Source of the DNA: Ignavibacteriae bacterium HGW-Ignavibacteriae-3
Lineage (GTDB): Bacteria > Bacteroidota > Ignavibacteria > Ignavibacteriales > Melioribacteraceae
Assembly (NCBI GenBank): GCA_002839795.1
Contig: PGYS01000013.1
Coordinates: 1 to 39,107, forward strand
Length of the DNA stretch: 39,107 bases
Direction: 5' to 3'
Of this stretch, positions 1 to 8,382 are shown one piece after another (positions within the stretch are counted from its first letter, which is position 1; every line of letters starts with the position of its first letter). A program made the translations under genes and the position numbers. A model generated the notes under the pieces. It was not told where the DNA came from, did not search any database, and worked only from the letters and a program-made list of their open reading frames with translations.

Positions 1-902
1 ATTGCCGGGGAAAGATCTGCCGCGGCTCCGGCATTCTGATAATAAGTTGCCTCGAAGGCCAAAATTTTCCCGTCTTTTTTCAATCCGATCTTATAGTCGG
101 ACGAGTACGGATGACGCTTACCTGTAAGGCGAATATCATCCTGGCGATTAAGAACGAGCTTCACCGGTTTATTAAGTTTGAATGCGGCAAGTGCGGCCAT
201 ACATGCCCATGCAGTTGCCTGATCCTCTTTTCCGCCAAACCCTCCGCCTAATCTCTGAACATCAACTTCCACCTTATTCATAGGCAGACCCAATACATTG
301 GCTATAGTTCTCTGGACGGCTGTAGGCGCTTGTGTCGCCGATGAAACTTTAATTCCGTCGTATTCAGTACGGACTGCCACAGCCCCTTGAGTTTCCAGGT
401 ATAAATGTTCCTGTCCTCCGCTCTCGGCACTTCCTTCGATTATAAAATCACAACTTGTCCACGCCGCATCGACATCTCCAGTTTCAAACTTTCGGGGAGG
501 AATAATTAATTCATTTTTCGCAGCCGCTTCTCTCGGATCCAGCAAAGCATAAAGTTCTTCAATATCTATCTTTATTTTTTTCGATGCTTCATGAGCATTC
601 AAATATGTGTCAGCCACTATAAATGCAATCGGGTGGCCGATGAAATGAAGAGTCTCTTCGGCAAATAAATTTTCATCGCGAATAATTCCGCCGATCTGAT
701 TTTCTCCGGGAATATCTATATGTGAGAAGACTCCAAAAACGCCGGTTGAATTTTGAGCGGCGGAAAAATCAATTTGGCGGATTTTACCATGAGCTACTTT
801 TGAATAATATACATATCCGATAAGGGTTCCGTCGAGAACCGGAATATCATCTATAAACTTTGATTCCCCTCTAACATGCCGGATTGAGTCGTAATTTTTC
901 AT
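1..902 (-). CDS. xdhB: Xanthine dehydrogenase molybdopterin-binding subunit, 3' end off window
   Basis: Large molybdenum-cofactor subunit of xanthine dehydrogenase, which hydroxylates hypoxanthine and xanthine to urate in purine catabolism. I translated the minus strand from ATG at 902-900: 300 codons are present and the rest lies beyond the left edge. The N-terminal a/b hammerhead domain spans about residues 1-125. QEHLYLE (164-170) and GGGFGGKED (219-227) are the cofactor/substrate-pocket motifs, and E226 aligns with the substrate-binding Glu of bovine and Rhodobacter enzymes. TGKRHPY follows at 260-266. The catalytic C-terminal Glu is outside the window. The start overlaps the xdhA stop by one base (TAATG), so the two are translationally coupled. 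The split XdhA/XdhB arrangement is the bacterial Rhodobacter capsulatus type. Another purine or aldehyde hydroxylase of the family is possible. Confidence 0.9.
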   Translation of the reverse strand, partial: MKNYDSIRHVRGESKFIDDIPVLDGTLIGYVYYSKVAHGKIRQIDFSAAQNSTGVFGVFSHIDIPGENQIGGIIRDENLFAEETLHFIGHPIAFIVADTYLNAHEASKKIKIDIEELYALLDPREAAAKNELIIPPRKFETGDVDAAWTSCDFIIEGSAESGGQEHLYLETQGAVAVRTEYDGIKVSSATQAPTAVQRTIANVLGLPMNKVEVDVQRLGGGFGGKEDQATAWACMAALAAFKLNKPVKLVLNRQDDIRLTGKRHPYSSDYKIGLKKDGKILAFEATYYQNAGAAADLSPA

Positions 903-2323
903 TAAAATATCTCCCCGCCTTTCAACAGTGCAATCTCATCTATCTTGTCCGGAAACAGAACCAGAAAATGGGAATAGATAAGTTGTCTTAGAAGAAGTTT
1001 TTTATATTCGGCGGAACCTCTGGCATCACTGATGGGAGAAATTTCAGTCAGGGCCATTTCAGCAGCGGATCTGACCGTCTCTGTCGAAATGAGTTTATCT
1101 CTTAATAATTCTGATGTATTTTTAAGATACATCGGAATGGGACCAACTCCGCCGGCTGATAATCCGGCTGATTTAATCAAGTTCTTTTGAGTTAAAAAAT
1201 AAATTGAAGAATTAACACTCGCGATATCGAGATATGTTCTTTTAGAGACCTTTTCAAAATTAAAGTGAAAATCCCCATGCGGAATATTAAATGTGATCCA
1301 TTCAATGAATTCATCTTTCTTTTTATCAACCAGCTTGTAGCCTTTATAAAAATCACGGATCCTTACACTGCGTTTTTCACTGCCCTTTTTTAGATGTAGG
1401 TCTGCATCAAGGGCTATAAAAATGTTTGTCAAATCCCCGATTGGAGATGCGTTGACGATGTTGCCTGCTGCGGTAGCACGGTTCCTAATCGGAAGAGATC
1501 CGAATAGTTCAAGATCTTCCGGAAGTGCGGGAAAATATTTTTTGATAATCTTTGATTCAAGTATCTGCTGGATGGTAGTTGCGCCGCCAATTTTAATTTT
1601 GGTTTTTGTCGAAATTATTTCATTTGGGATTTTTTCATCAGACGCGAAATCTGCATCAGCCCGTACTACATTTTCCCACTGCTGCACATATAAGTCCGTC
1701 CCGCCGCTAACAAAATATTTAGCTTTCTTAGCTTTTAAACTCTTCCTTTTGATCTTTTTGAGCTGATCTTTTACAGATTTGAAAATTGGAGGAATAAAAT
1801 TTGCTTCAATTAGTCTTTCTATATGGTTTTTCCCTGAGGAGGCCCGGTTGTATGAAACTATCGCCCGTTCAGCAGCCCGCTCTATACCGCTATATCCGGT
1901 ACATCTGCATATATTTCCGCTCATGGCATCCACAGCATCATCAACAGAAAACTTTTTATTGTTAAGAAAATAGCCTGTCATAGAGACAACGAATCCGGGA
2001 GTACAGAAGCCGCACTGAGTTCCTCCTTCTTCTACCATTGCTTCCTGGACAGGAGTTAACTCATTCTGATTGAGGGCTTCAACAGTAACAACGTGTCTGC
2101 CGTGTGCATCGGAAAGCGGCATCAAACATGAGTTGGCAGACTTGTATTGAACTGTTCCGTCAACTAATTCTCCCAGAAGGATTGTACATGCACCGCAATC
2201 GCCCTCCCTGCATCCCTCCTTGGTCCCGGTTAATTGTTTTTCGCTACGTATAAAATCCAAAAGTACCGTTGTCGGTGATGATTCGGTAAGAACTTCTTCA
2301 TTATTAAGAATAAATTGTATCAT
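902..2323 (-). CDS. xdhA: Xanthine dehydrogenase small subunit (2x[2Fe-2S] plus FAD)
   Basis: Electron-transfer subunit of xanthine dehydrogenase that passes electrons from the Mo centre through two [2Fe-2S] clusters to FAD and NAD+. The plant-type ferredoxin domain (1-75) carries C38, C43, C46 and C66. The helical second cluster domain carries C104, C107, C139 and C141 (TQCGFC, ICRC). The FAD domain follows (about 195-365, with SGGTDLYV and GNIVNASPIGD), then the CO-dehydrogenase flavoprotein C-terminal domain. Its 473 residues match the usual XdhA size. I place the start at ATG 2323 (MIQFILNN): an in-frame start exists at 2431, but those 36 residues are unlike the family and lie inside a good promoter. 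AGAGA precedes the chosen ATG. It is first in the operon, with xdhB overlapping its stop. Confidence 0.92.
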   Translation of the reverse strand: MIQFILNNEEVLTESSPTTVLLDFIRSEKQLTGTKEGCREGDCGACTILLGELVDGTVQYKSANSCLMPLSDAHGRHVVTVEALNQNELTPVQEAMVEEGGTQCGFCTPGFVVSMTGYFLNNKKFSVDDAVDAMSGNICRCTGYSGIERAAERAIVSYNRASSGKNHIERLIEANFIPPIFKSVKDQLKKIKRKSLKAKKAKYFVSGGTDLYVQQWENVVRADADFASDEKIPNEIISTKTKIKIGGATTIQQILESKIIKKYFPALPEDLELFGSLPIRNRATAAGNIVNASPIGDLTNIFIALDADLHLKKGSEKRSVRIRDFYKGYKLVDKKKDEFIEWITFNIPHGDFHFNFEKVSKRTYLDIASVNSSIYFLTQKNLIKSAGLSAGGVGPIPMYLKNTSELLRDKLISTETVRSAAEMALTEISPISDARGSAEYKKLLLRQLIYSHFLVLFPDKIDEIALLKGGEIF

Positions 2324-2400
2324 TTTGTCTCTGCTGTTTCTTAAACGGCGAAAATGCCTCAGCACTGCGGGATTTGGCAATATATTGTGATTACACTTAA

Positions 2401-2432
2401 AAAAATTAACACTTTGAAATGCCGAAATCAAA
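2401..2432 (-). promoter_or_regulatory. Promoter of xdhAB, Bacteroidota sigma-A type
   Basis: Reading the minus strand, TTTG (2432-2429) is followed by a 20-base spacer and TAATTTTT (2408-2401). This matches the Bacteroidota form TTTG-N19/21-TAnnTTTG at 7 of 8 fixed positions. The implied start of transcription near 2394 gives a leader of about 70 bases to the ATG at 2323. The site also argues against translation starting at 2431, which lies inside the -33 element. Confidence 0.55.
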
Positions 2433-2582
2433 AACTTAATTGCGCTTGATACCTAATCCCGTTTTATGAAGAGAAAAGGCACCTTGTTAATATTTTTTTT
2501 ACATCGGTACTAAACCGTTTACCCGGACCGCTAAATAAAGAAATGATGGGCCCGATCGTGGCATCTGAATTACTCTTTATAT

Positions 2583-2612
2583 TTGCAATTCCAATTTCTA
2601 TGTTCGTATAAT
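2583..2612 (+). promoter_or_regulatory. Candidate promoter for the outer-membrane protein gene
   Basis: TTGCAA (2583-2588), an 18-base spacer and a perfect TATAAT (2607-2612) lie about 50 bases before the ATG at 2661. TTTG at 2582-2585 could also serve as a Bacteroidota -33 box, but no TAnnTTTG lies at the right distance: TATATTTC at 2612 is 26 bases away. The assignment is therefore weak. Confidence 0.3.
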
Positions 2613-2660
2613 ATATTTCTAATGCTCCGGGAGAATTTTCATTAAATAGGGGTCGGCAAA

Positions 2661-3590
2661 ATGAAATTATATCTCACTTTCATCATCTGTCTTATAACAA
2701 TATTTTCAACTGTCATTGCTCAGGAAGACACCTTAAAAGCATCCTTGCTGGTTTTCTCCCTTATCGATCAAACGGAATATGTGGGAAAAATCGAGTCCTC
2801 AGAATCTAATTTTCTTAATATCATAACACGGGAGAATCAAAAAGTAAGAATAGCAAAAGAAAAAATTAAAGAAGTTGTTAAATATGAAGATTCTGATCTT
2901 TCTAGACGGGAAAAAGAAGCGATTGAAATGAAGGGAGCAGTAAAAGATTCGATTACACATAAAGAATATACAGATGCAAATTTGAACCGCATGATTATTT
3001 TTCCAACTGCAAGACCCATGAAACCGGGGCAGGGATACATACAATTGAATGAACTGTTTTTCCCTTACGCAGCAATAGGTATTGGGAAATTTTTAACTCT
3101 TGGGGGCGGGATTTCGATTGTTCCCACTTTTCAAAAACAGGTAATCTATTTTTCCCCTAAGGTCACGCCGTTACATTCGGAGAATCTTGATCTGGCAGCC
3201 GGAGTCTTCTATATGACAATGACTGACTTCAGTAACATTGGCTTTAAAGACGGTGTTGGAATTGCATATTCCATGACCACACTGGGAGATCCGAATAAAA
3301 ATATTTCAATTGGATTTGGGTGGGGATTTTCAGGGGATAATTTTTCCAAAAAACCGGTATTGATATTAGGCGGTGATATTAAAATCGGCAGAAATCTAAA
3401 ATTACTTGCCGAAACATGGACCCCCTTAGGTACAAATTTCATGTTAGGGATGGTCGGTTTCAGAGTTATTGGAAAATATGTTTCAGGAGACGCTGTAATA
3501 ATAAGACCTTTCAGCTCCCATTCCGGAGGTTCATCAATAGTACCTTGGTTTAGTCTTACTTACAATTTTGGATATGATGATGAGTTTTAA
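2661..3590 (+). CDS. Secreted protein with predicted outer-membrane beta-barrel C-terminus
   Basis: Not recognised as a named family. The first 20 residues are a signal peptide ending VIA/Q. Residues about 27-75 form an amphipathic stretch (DQTEYVGKIESSESNFLNI) resembling a small SH3/Sm-like domain. A charged helical segment around 75-100 follows. From about 110 on, alternating hydrophobic strands rich in Gly and aromatics (GIGKFLTLGGGISIVP, ISIGFGWGFSG) end in a Phe-terminated strand (YNFGYDDEF), typical of small Bacteroidota outer-membrane barrels. It is probably exported by Sec and inserted by BAM. It has its own leader and no close operon partner. The ligand or role cannot be told from sequence. 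A GGGG element precedes the ATG. Confidence 0.7.
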   Translation: MKLYLTFIICLITIFSTVIAQEDTLKASLLVFSLIDQTEYVGKIESSESNFLNIITRENQKVRIAKEKIKEVVKYEDSDLSRREKEAIEMKGAVKDSITHKEYTDANLNRMIIFPTARPMKPGQGYIQLNELFFPYAAIGIGKFLTLGGGISIVPTFQKQVIYFSPKVTPLHSENLDLAAGVFYMTMTDFSNIGFKDGVGIAYSMTTLGDPNKNISIGFGWGFSGDNFSKKPVLILGGDIKIGRNLKLLAETWTPLGTNFMLGMVGFRVIGKYVSGDAVIIRPFSSHSGGSSIVPWFSLTYNFGYDDEF

Positions 3591-3785
3591 ATCAAATTCA
3601 AATTTATTCCTATAAATAGTATTAAAAGTATGGTGAAGTTAAGCAGGCCAATAGCTATCTTTTAAATGCATTTATGATTGGATTTATGATTATGCCGGAA
3701 TATCAATATGTAATTTCTATACCTGCTTCATCTTCAGTATTTCAGCCGCTTATTTTGCAAATAAATAAATTAATCGGAGAGAAGA

Positions 3786-4196
3786 ATGAAGGCAAAATTA
3801 TTCTTACTCGTTTCTCTTGTTTTTATAACAAATCTTGCTGCTCAACAGGAAAGAGTTGATTATTCGGACCCCAAGGAAGTTGCCGGTAAATTCCTTGAAC
3901 TATATTTCAAGGGCGACTGGTTTGGCGCTTGTAAACTTTGCGCATGCGAAGGCAGCGAGGATCAGATCTCGTTCATGATCAGAAAACTTGATGAACAGGC
4001 GGAAGTGACTGACGAATCAAAGTGTACGTTTACATTGGACAAATTTGAACTTGACAAAGATCAGCTTTCGGGGAAATATTTTTATACAAAATCCTGTCCT
4101 AATTTCACTAAGCCGGTGAAGAAACATCTTACAATGAAAAAAGTTGAGGACAAATGGCTTGTAGAGTATATTTTCCGACGGGATAAGTTTTTGTAA
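3786..4196 (+). CDS. Small secreted cysteine-rich protein, DUF4878/NTF2-like
   Basis: A 136-residue exported protein with signal peptide 1-19 (LVFITNLAA/Q). The mature part has the outline of a DUF4878-type NTF2-like fold: DPKEVAGKFLELYFKGDWFGAC at the start, and a final strand pair with VEDKWLVEYIF. It carries five cysteines: C49, C52 and C54 clustered (CKLCAC), then C80 and C104. This is unusual for the family and suggests periplasmic disulfides or a metal site. GGAGAG lies directly before the ATG. It stands alone between two other envelope genes. Known DUF4878 proteins are lipoproteins or secreted proteins of unclear role, so no function is assigned. Confidence 0.6.
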   Translation: MKAKLFLLVSLVFITNLAAQQERVDYSDPKEVAGKFLELYFKGDWFGACKLCACEGSEDQISFMIRKLDEQAEVTDESKCTFTLDKFELDKDQLSGKYFYTKSCPNFTKPVKKHLTMKKVEDKWLVEYIFRRDKFL

Positions 4197-4217
4197 TATC
4201 TATTTTTTTTGAGGAAA

Positions 4218-4309
4218 GATTCTGTAACAATGATGAGTCTGCTGATAAATTCAGCTAAGAAAGAATTTCCGGTCAGATCTTTTTTAGGGAATTTAATTAT
4301 TACAGAATC
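4218..4309. repeat. 10-base inverted repeat in a 294-base intergenic gap
   Basis: GATTCTGTAA (4218-4227) recurs inverted as TTACAGAATC (4300-4309), with 72 bases between. The gap (4197-4490) otherwise has no credible gene; a minus-strand ORF across it has no family features. It could be a long-loop structure or a paired binding site, but it is short enough to be chance. Confidence 0.3.
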
Positions 4310-4490
4310 CTTTTTGTAAAGACCATTCAAGAATTAATGCTTGGCAAGGTAACTTACAATTTATATTCACCAGTGAGTATTTTATTCTTCAGACCCGGCA
4401 TGTAAATGGAGGAAACAATTTTTTTTTCGATATTAACCTGATAAAATTTGGGAGCGCTAAGAATCTGAATTTTTCTCCCATAAGGCCGCA

Positions 4491-4871
4491 ATGAACAAAA
4501 AAGTAAAAAAAAATCAATTTTCATTCGAACACAAAAATGAAGCACTGCTTCCGCTAAGACTTTTTTACAGAAGAACCGCAAAACATCTGTTAATCGGATT
4601 TGCAATCATTTTTTTATCCTTAATGTTAGGGGTAATCGGATATCATTTTCTGGAAGAATTCAATTGGACTGATTCTCTCCTAAACGCCTCAATGATATTA
4701 GGCGGAATGGGGCCGGTTGGAGAATTGAAAACCGATTCGGGCAAGATTTTTGCGTCAATGTATGCGCTTTTTTCCGGTATTGTTTTTTTAATTACAGTGG
4801 GAATTATTATAGCTCCGACAGTTCACCGTTTTCTTCACAAACTTCACATAGACGAGAAGAGCAAAGAATAA
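4491..4871 (+). CDS. Two-helix ion-channel-like membrane protein with altered selectivity filter
   Basis: A 126-residue inner-membrane protein laid out like a K+ channel pore domain (Ion_trans_2): TM1 about 33-53, re-entrant pore helix about 60-70, filter position, TM2 about 85-108, then a short basic C-tail. Aligned on the pore (WTDSLLNASMIL then GGMGP at 71-75), it has GGMGP where K+ channels have TVGYGD, keeping both Gly but losing Thr, Tyr and Asp. The segment SGKIFASMYALFSGIVFL matches channel TM2 (GKIF..YALFGI). It lacks an RCK domain. AAGG precedes the ATG. The next gene, a TonB receptor, begins 22 bases downstream, so co-transcription is likely. Channel activity and ion choice are inferred only. 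Confidence 0.6.
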   Translation: MNKKVKKNQFSFEHKNEALLPLRLFYRRTAKHLLIGFAIIFLSLMLGVIGYHFLEEFNWTDSLLNASMILGGMGPVGELKTDSGKIFASMYALFSGIVFLITVGIIIAPTVHRFLHKLHIDEKSKE

Positions 4872-4893
4872 GTCCTCTTCCATAAATCCCCTT

Positions 4894-7242
4894 ATGATTA
4901 AAGAAAAAGTCATATCACTCATTACCGTCTTATTTATTAACATCATCCCTCTGTTGGCTCAAAACAACGAGGCCACAATCAGTGGATTTGTCTATGATTC
5001 CACCACCCGCGAATCTTTGATAGGTGCAAATGTTTCAATTAAAAGCATCAATCGCGGCGCAAATTCCAACATAAGTGGTTATTTTGTATTACCGCGTCTG
5101 GAGCCGGGAAACTATGAAATAAATGTCAGTTATATAGGCTACAAAGCAAAGACTGAAAATATTTCTCTCCGGGCGGGCGCAAATAAAAGGCTCGACATTT
5201 ATTTAGAACCGCGTGATCTGGTTGGCCGGGAGATGATAGTAACAGCAGATTCATCAAGAACTATTGACGTACTATTTTCCAAACCGGTATCAAAAATTGA
5301 AATAACGTCTCTCCAGATTAGTCAGGTTCCCCAGGTAATTGAAGCGGATCTTTTGCGTACCCTGCAGACCATTCCCGGAATTGTTCCCATCTCAGATTTC
5401 TCATCGGCCATATATGTCCGAGGTGGAACCCCCGATCAGAATCTTTTTATGGTGGACGGAACGGATGTTTATAATCCGGAACATGCATTCGGATTATTTT
5501 CAACATTTAACACTGACGCGATAAAAAAGGTGGAAGTGTTTAAAGGTGGTTTTGGATCTGAATACGGCGGCCGTCTGTCGGCAGTAATTAATATTACTAA
5601 TAATGACGGTGACAGAAATCAATTTAAAGGCAAGGCATCTTTAAGCATGCTTGCATTAAATACAACATTGCAAACCCCTCTCGGCTCATTCGGCTCACTC
5701 TCCGGCTCTATCCGCAGAACATACATTGACCAGACACTTGCTAAATGGATAAAGGATGTACCGGATTATTATTTTATTGACGGAAATATAAAAGCATTTT
5801 TTGATCTCGGGGAATCAAACAAATTGAGTGCAAGTTATTTCGGAAGCAAGGATAATCTGGATTTTATACTCGATAAAGAACGCAGCGAATCTTTCGGCTT
5901 CGATTATATATGGGGGAATCAAACCGGTAGTTTAAATTGGAAGACGATTATTACACCTAAAATTTTCGGGAATCTGTGGCTGACTTATAGTCATTTCTAT
6001 TCCGATTTCAGTTTTGACCAAGTCCAGTTTCTGGAACAGAATAAAATAAACGATATTACTTTTAAGGGAAGTGTCGAATACTTCTACAGTGATCTGTTGA
6101 ATTTCAAATTCGGATTCGAACATAAAAATGTTACAGGCGGTTTGAAACAAAATTTTGGCGGCGGAAAAGTTGATGTTTGGAGGCACAGGCTCTTGTACTC
6201 CCTCTATTTTTCAGCAAACTGGACCCCTTCCCCGCTCTGGGATATTGATGCGGGAATACGCGGAGATTATTTTGTCTCGGACAAAGATTTTACAAACCTG
6301 GATCCGCGCCTCACGGTAAAATACAGATTAACGGAAAGATCTAATCTGAAATTTTCAACCGGCATTTATCACCAGTATGCTAACAGAATTCCAAGATTAT
6401 TTTTTGTGAGCATCTGGACAACCGCCGATGAATATGTTCAGGGCTCATGGGCAGATCATTTTGTACTCGGTTATCAGCTGGCTCTTGCCGAAAAATTAGA
6501 GCTGGAAATTGAAGGATATTATAAAAATTATAAAAATATATATACTTACAATCCTACGTTTCTGGTAGATCTGTCTCCCGAGGATTACGATGAGAATAAT
6601 CTGCCTATCTACAGGAATTCCAGGGGTTTATTTAACAGAGGAGACGGTAAATCACTTGGAATAGAAGTTCTTCTTCGCAAAGATTACGGTGCATTTACCG
6701 GCTGGATGGGATATTCCTTTTCCAGAACGGAGTATTCACTCGACCGCGTGAATCAGGGAAATGGATTTCCCCCGCGGCACGACAGAACTCACGCCGTCAA
6801 TATTGTAGCTAACTTCGATCTGAATAATTTTTTCAGGGAAATGAATAATGATCAATTTGTGAAAAGTGATAAAAAATGGTCGCTGGGATTAAACTTCACA
6901 TATTTTTCGGGACAGCCGATTACGCTTCCGGGTTCTGTATACATTGCAAATAACTCGCCTGATTGGGAAATAAATAAGAACAGTCTTGCCATTTATCCTT
7001 CAGCCATTAACGAATTCCGCTTGCCCTATTATTCACGGCTTGATTTCAGTCTCACTTATGAAATTCAATATGACGGTTGGTCTCTTTCCCCCTATATGCA
7101 GATTTTTAATGTACTTAACCGAAAGAACGTTTGGTTTATTCAATACAAGAATAAAATTGAAAAAAATACGATCAAGCAGGAAGTAAATAATATTAACATG
7201 TTTCCGATCCTGCCAAGCATTGGTGTTCATGTGAGATTTTAA
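4894..7242 (+). CDS. TonB-dependent receptor with carboxypeptidase-regulatory-like domain
   Basis: Outer-membrane active transporter of 782 residues. A signal peptide (1-22, IIPLLAQ) leads into a carboxypeptidase-regulatory-like/CNA-B-type domain (about 27-110, SGFVYDSTTRESLIGANVSI), usual in Bacteroidota receptors. A plug domain (about 144-236) has IYVRGGTPDQNLFMVDG and EVFKGGFGSEYGGRLSAVINI. A 22-strand-type barrel with many aromatic strands ends at a terminal Phe (GVHVRF). The partner DUF4249 lipoprotein starts 13 bases after its stop. This pairing is frequent in Bacteroidota, and the substrate is usually unknown. There is no SusD, so it is not a classic glycan-uptake pair. An iron-chelate, metal or peptide substrate is possible but unproven. 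Confidence 0.9.
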   Translation: MIKEKVISLITVLFINIIPLLAQNNEATISGFVYDSTTRESLIGANVSIKSINRGANSNISGYFVLPRLEPGNYEINVSYIGYKAKTENISLRAGANKRLDIYLEPRDLVGREMIVTADSSRTIDVLFSKPVSKIEITSLQISQVPQVIEADLLRTLQTIPGIVPISDFSSAIYVRGGTPDQNLFMVDGTDVYNPEHAFGLFSTFNTDAIKKVEVFKGGFGSEYGGRLSAVINITNNDGDRNQFKGKASLSMLALNTTLQTPLGSFGSLSGSIRRTYIDQTLAKWIKDVPDYYFIDGNIKAFFDLGESNKLSASYFGSKDNLDFILDKERSESFGFDYIWGNQTGSLNWKTIITPKIFGNLWLTYSHFYSDFSFDQVQFLEQNKINDITFKGSVEYFYSDLLNFKFGFEHKNVTGGLKQNFGGGKVDVWRHRLLYSLYFSANWTPSPLWDIDAGIRGDYFVSDKDFTNLDPRLTVKYRLTERSNLKFSTGIYHQYANRIPRLFFVSIWTTADEYVQGSWADHFVLGYQLALAEKLELEIEGYYKNYKNIYTYNPTFLVDLSPEDYDENNLPIYRNSRGLFNRGDGKSLGIEVLLRKDYGAFTGWMGYSFSRTEYSLDRVNQGNGFPPRHDRTHAVNIVANFDLNNFFREMNNDQFVKSDKKWSLGLNFTYFSGQPITLPGSVYIANNSPDWEINKNSLAIYPSAINEFRLPYYSRLDFSLTYEIQYDGWSLSPYMQIFNVLNRKNVWFIQYKNKIEKNTIKQEVNNINMFPILPSIGVHVRF

Positions 7243-7255
7243 AAAAATAAGAGAA

Positions 7256-8167
7256 ATGGAAAAAACAAAAAATATCGCCTTTATTTTTCTCATCCTTTCC
7301 GTTTACGTTTTTTATTCATGCGGTCAAAGCAGTTTAGAAATAGGAGAGAACACGTATGTGCCTAAAATTGTAATCGACGGCTATCTCTATCCCGGTCAGA
7401 AAGTGGAAAAAATTAAAATCACGAGAAATATTCCGGTGAACACTTATCCCGATCCCGCATCTCTGATACTTTTTAACTCGGATGTTAGAATTACCGATCT
7501 TCAAAACGGGAAAGAATACAAACTCACGTATAATTTTCAGAAATTGTATTTTGAATACAATGGCAATGATCTCATAATTGGATATGATAAGAGTTACAAA
7601 TTGTCGGTTTCCTCTATGATCGATGGAAAATCATTGTCGGCAAGCTCAACCACACTGGTACCGAGGAAAGGTTTCAAAATAATCGATGAACTTTCAAGTT
7701 CGAAATCCATTAATTATAGAGAGACGGATCCAACCGGAAATGAAAAGAAGATCTCTATTACATTCTCTCCTTCTCATGGCACAGGATATTATTTTTTCTC
7801 GATTGTATCTCTTAATGCGAGTGATTCTTCTTTCATTTATAATAATCCTTACGTTCAGGTTAAGAACAGCGATGTAGGTAAAAATTTGGACCAGTATAGA
7901 TATCGGTTCAGGTGGCTCCAGAATGTCAATTGGGAAGGAACATTTGTAAGTTATTCGCTGGAGTGGATAAATTTCTGGTTTTACGGTGATTATAGAATAA
8001 TTGTATACGCTTGTGATGAAAATTTCCGGCTTTATAATCAGACTTATAAAAATGTACAGGAATTTGACGGTAATTTTCATGAACCCCGCATGAATATAAA
8101 CGGTGACGGAATCGGAATTTTCGGTTCGGCTATTACTGATACTCTTTACATAAAAGTAAATAAATAA
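7256..8167 (+). CDS. DUF4249 domain lipoprotein, TonB-receptor partner
   Basis: A 303-residue exported protein with signal peptide and probable lipidated Cys at C22 (VFYSC, a weak lipobox). The mature N-terminus (PKIVIDGYLYPGQKVEKIKI then TRNIPV) is the DUF4249 opening, an immunoglobulin-like beta region. The body has further beta strands and the C-terminal ITDTLYIKV. The family nearly always follows a TonB-dependent receptor, as it does here with a 13-base gap and GAGAA just before the ATG. It probably sits at the outer membrane as a surface or periplasmic accessory to the receptor. No enzymatic motif is visible. Confidence 0.8.
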   Translation: MEKTKNIAFIFLILSVYVFYSCGQSSLEIGENTYVPKIVIDGYLYPGQKVEKIKITRNIPVNTYPDPASLILFNSDVRITDLQNGKEYKLTYNFQKLYFEYNGNDLIIGYDKSYKLSVSSMIDGKSLSASSTTLVPRKGFKIIDELSSSKSINYRETDPTGNEKKISITFSPSHGTGYYFFSIVSLNASDSSFIYNNPYVQVKNSDVGKNLDQYRYRFRWLQNVNWEGTFVSYSLEWINFWFYGDYRIIVYACDENFRLYNQTYKNVQEFDGNFHEPRMNINGDGIGIFGSAITDTLYIKVNK

Positions 8168-8280
8168 AATTACTTTTCTTATTTTAATGCCGGCAAGTAA
8201 ATGGGAACGATACGAATAGAATATTTTACGGTATCATTGCACTTGGCTTTGTTTTTTAGCCACGGGATATTCCTGCATTA

Positions 8281-8308
8281 CAGCATATATAGTGCTGGTT
8301 ATTTTTTT
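8281..8308 (+). terminator. Candidate terminator after the receptor/DUF4249 operon
   Basis: CAGCA (8281-8285) pairs with TGCTG (8293-8297) around a short AT loop, followed by a T-rich run at 8299-8308. The stem has only 5-6 base pairs, so it is a weak call. It does sit where the receptor operon should end, before the separate leader of the next gene. Confidence 0.35.
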
Positions 8309-8382
8309 ATAGTGATTGTTAAAGTTAAAAAAGAATAAAAGAATTTTAAAAATTTCAAATCCGACAACAGTATGGAGAACTC

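Larger units (their letters stand above)
2324..2660. other. Intergenic region between divergent xdhA and outer-membrane protein gene
   Basis: This 337-base stretch holds the xdhA leader and promoter on the minus strand and the leader of the rightward gene at 2661. I see no RNA gene, convincing hairpin or conserved short ORF in the middle part. The in-frame extension of xdhA into it (to 2431) is not credible as protein. Confidence 0.6.

Noticed and set aside
4082-4330. A minus-strand 82-codon ORF over the 3' end of the cysteine-rich secreted protein gene and the gap.
   Set aside because: Overlaps a gene with signal peptide and good ribosome-binding site, and shows no family features.
4197-8382. 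A SusC/SusD-type polysaccharide utilisation locus.
   Set aside because: The receptor is followed by DUF4249, not SusD, and there are no glycoside hydrolases or sensor genes nearby.
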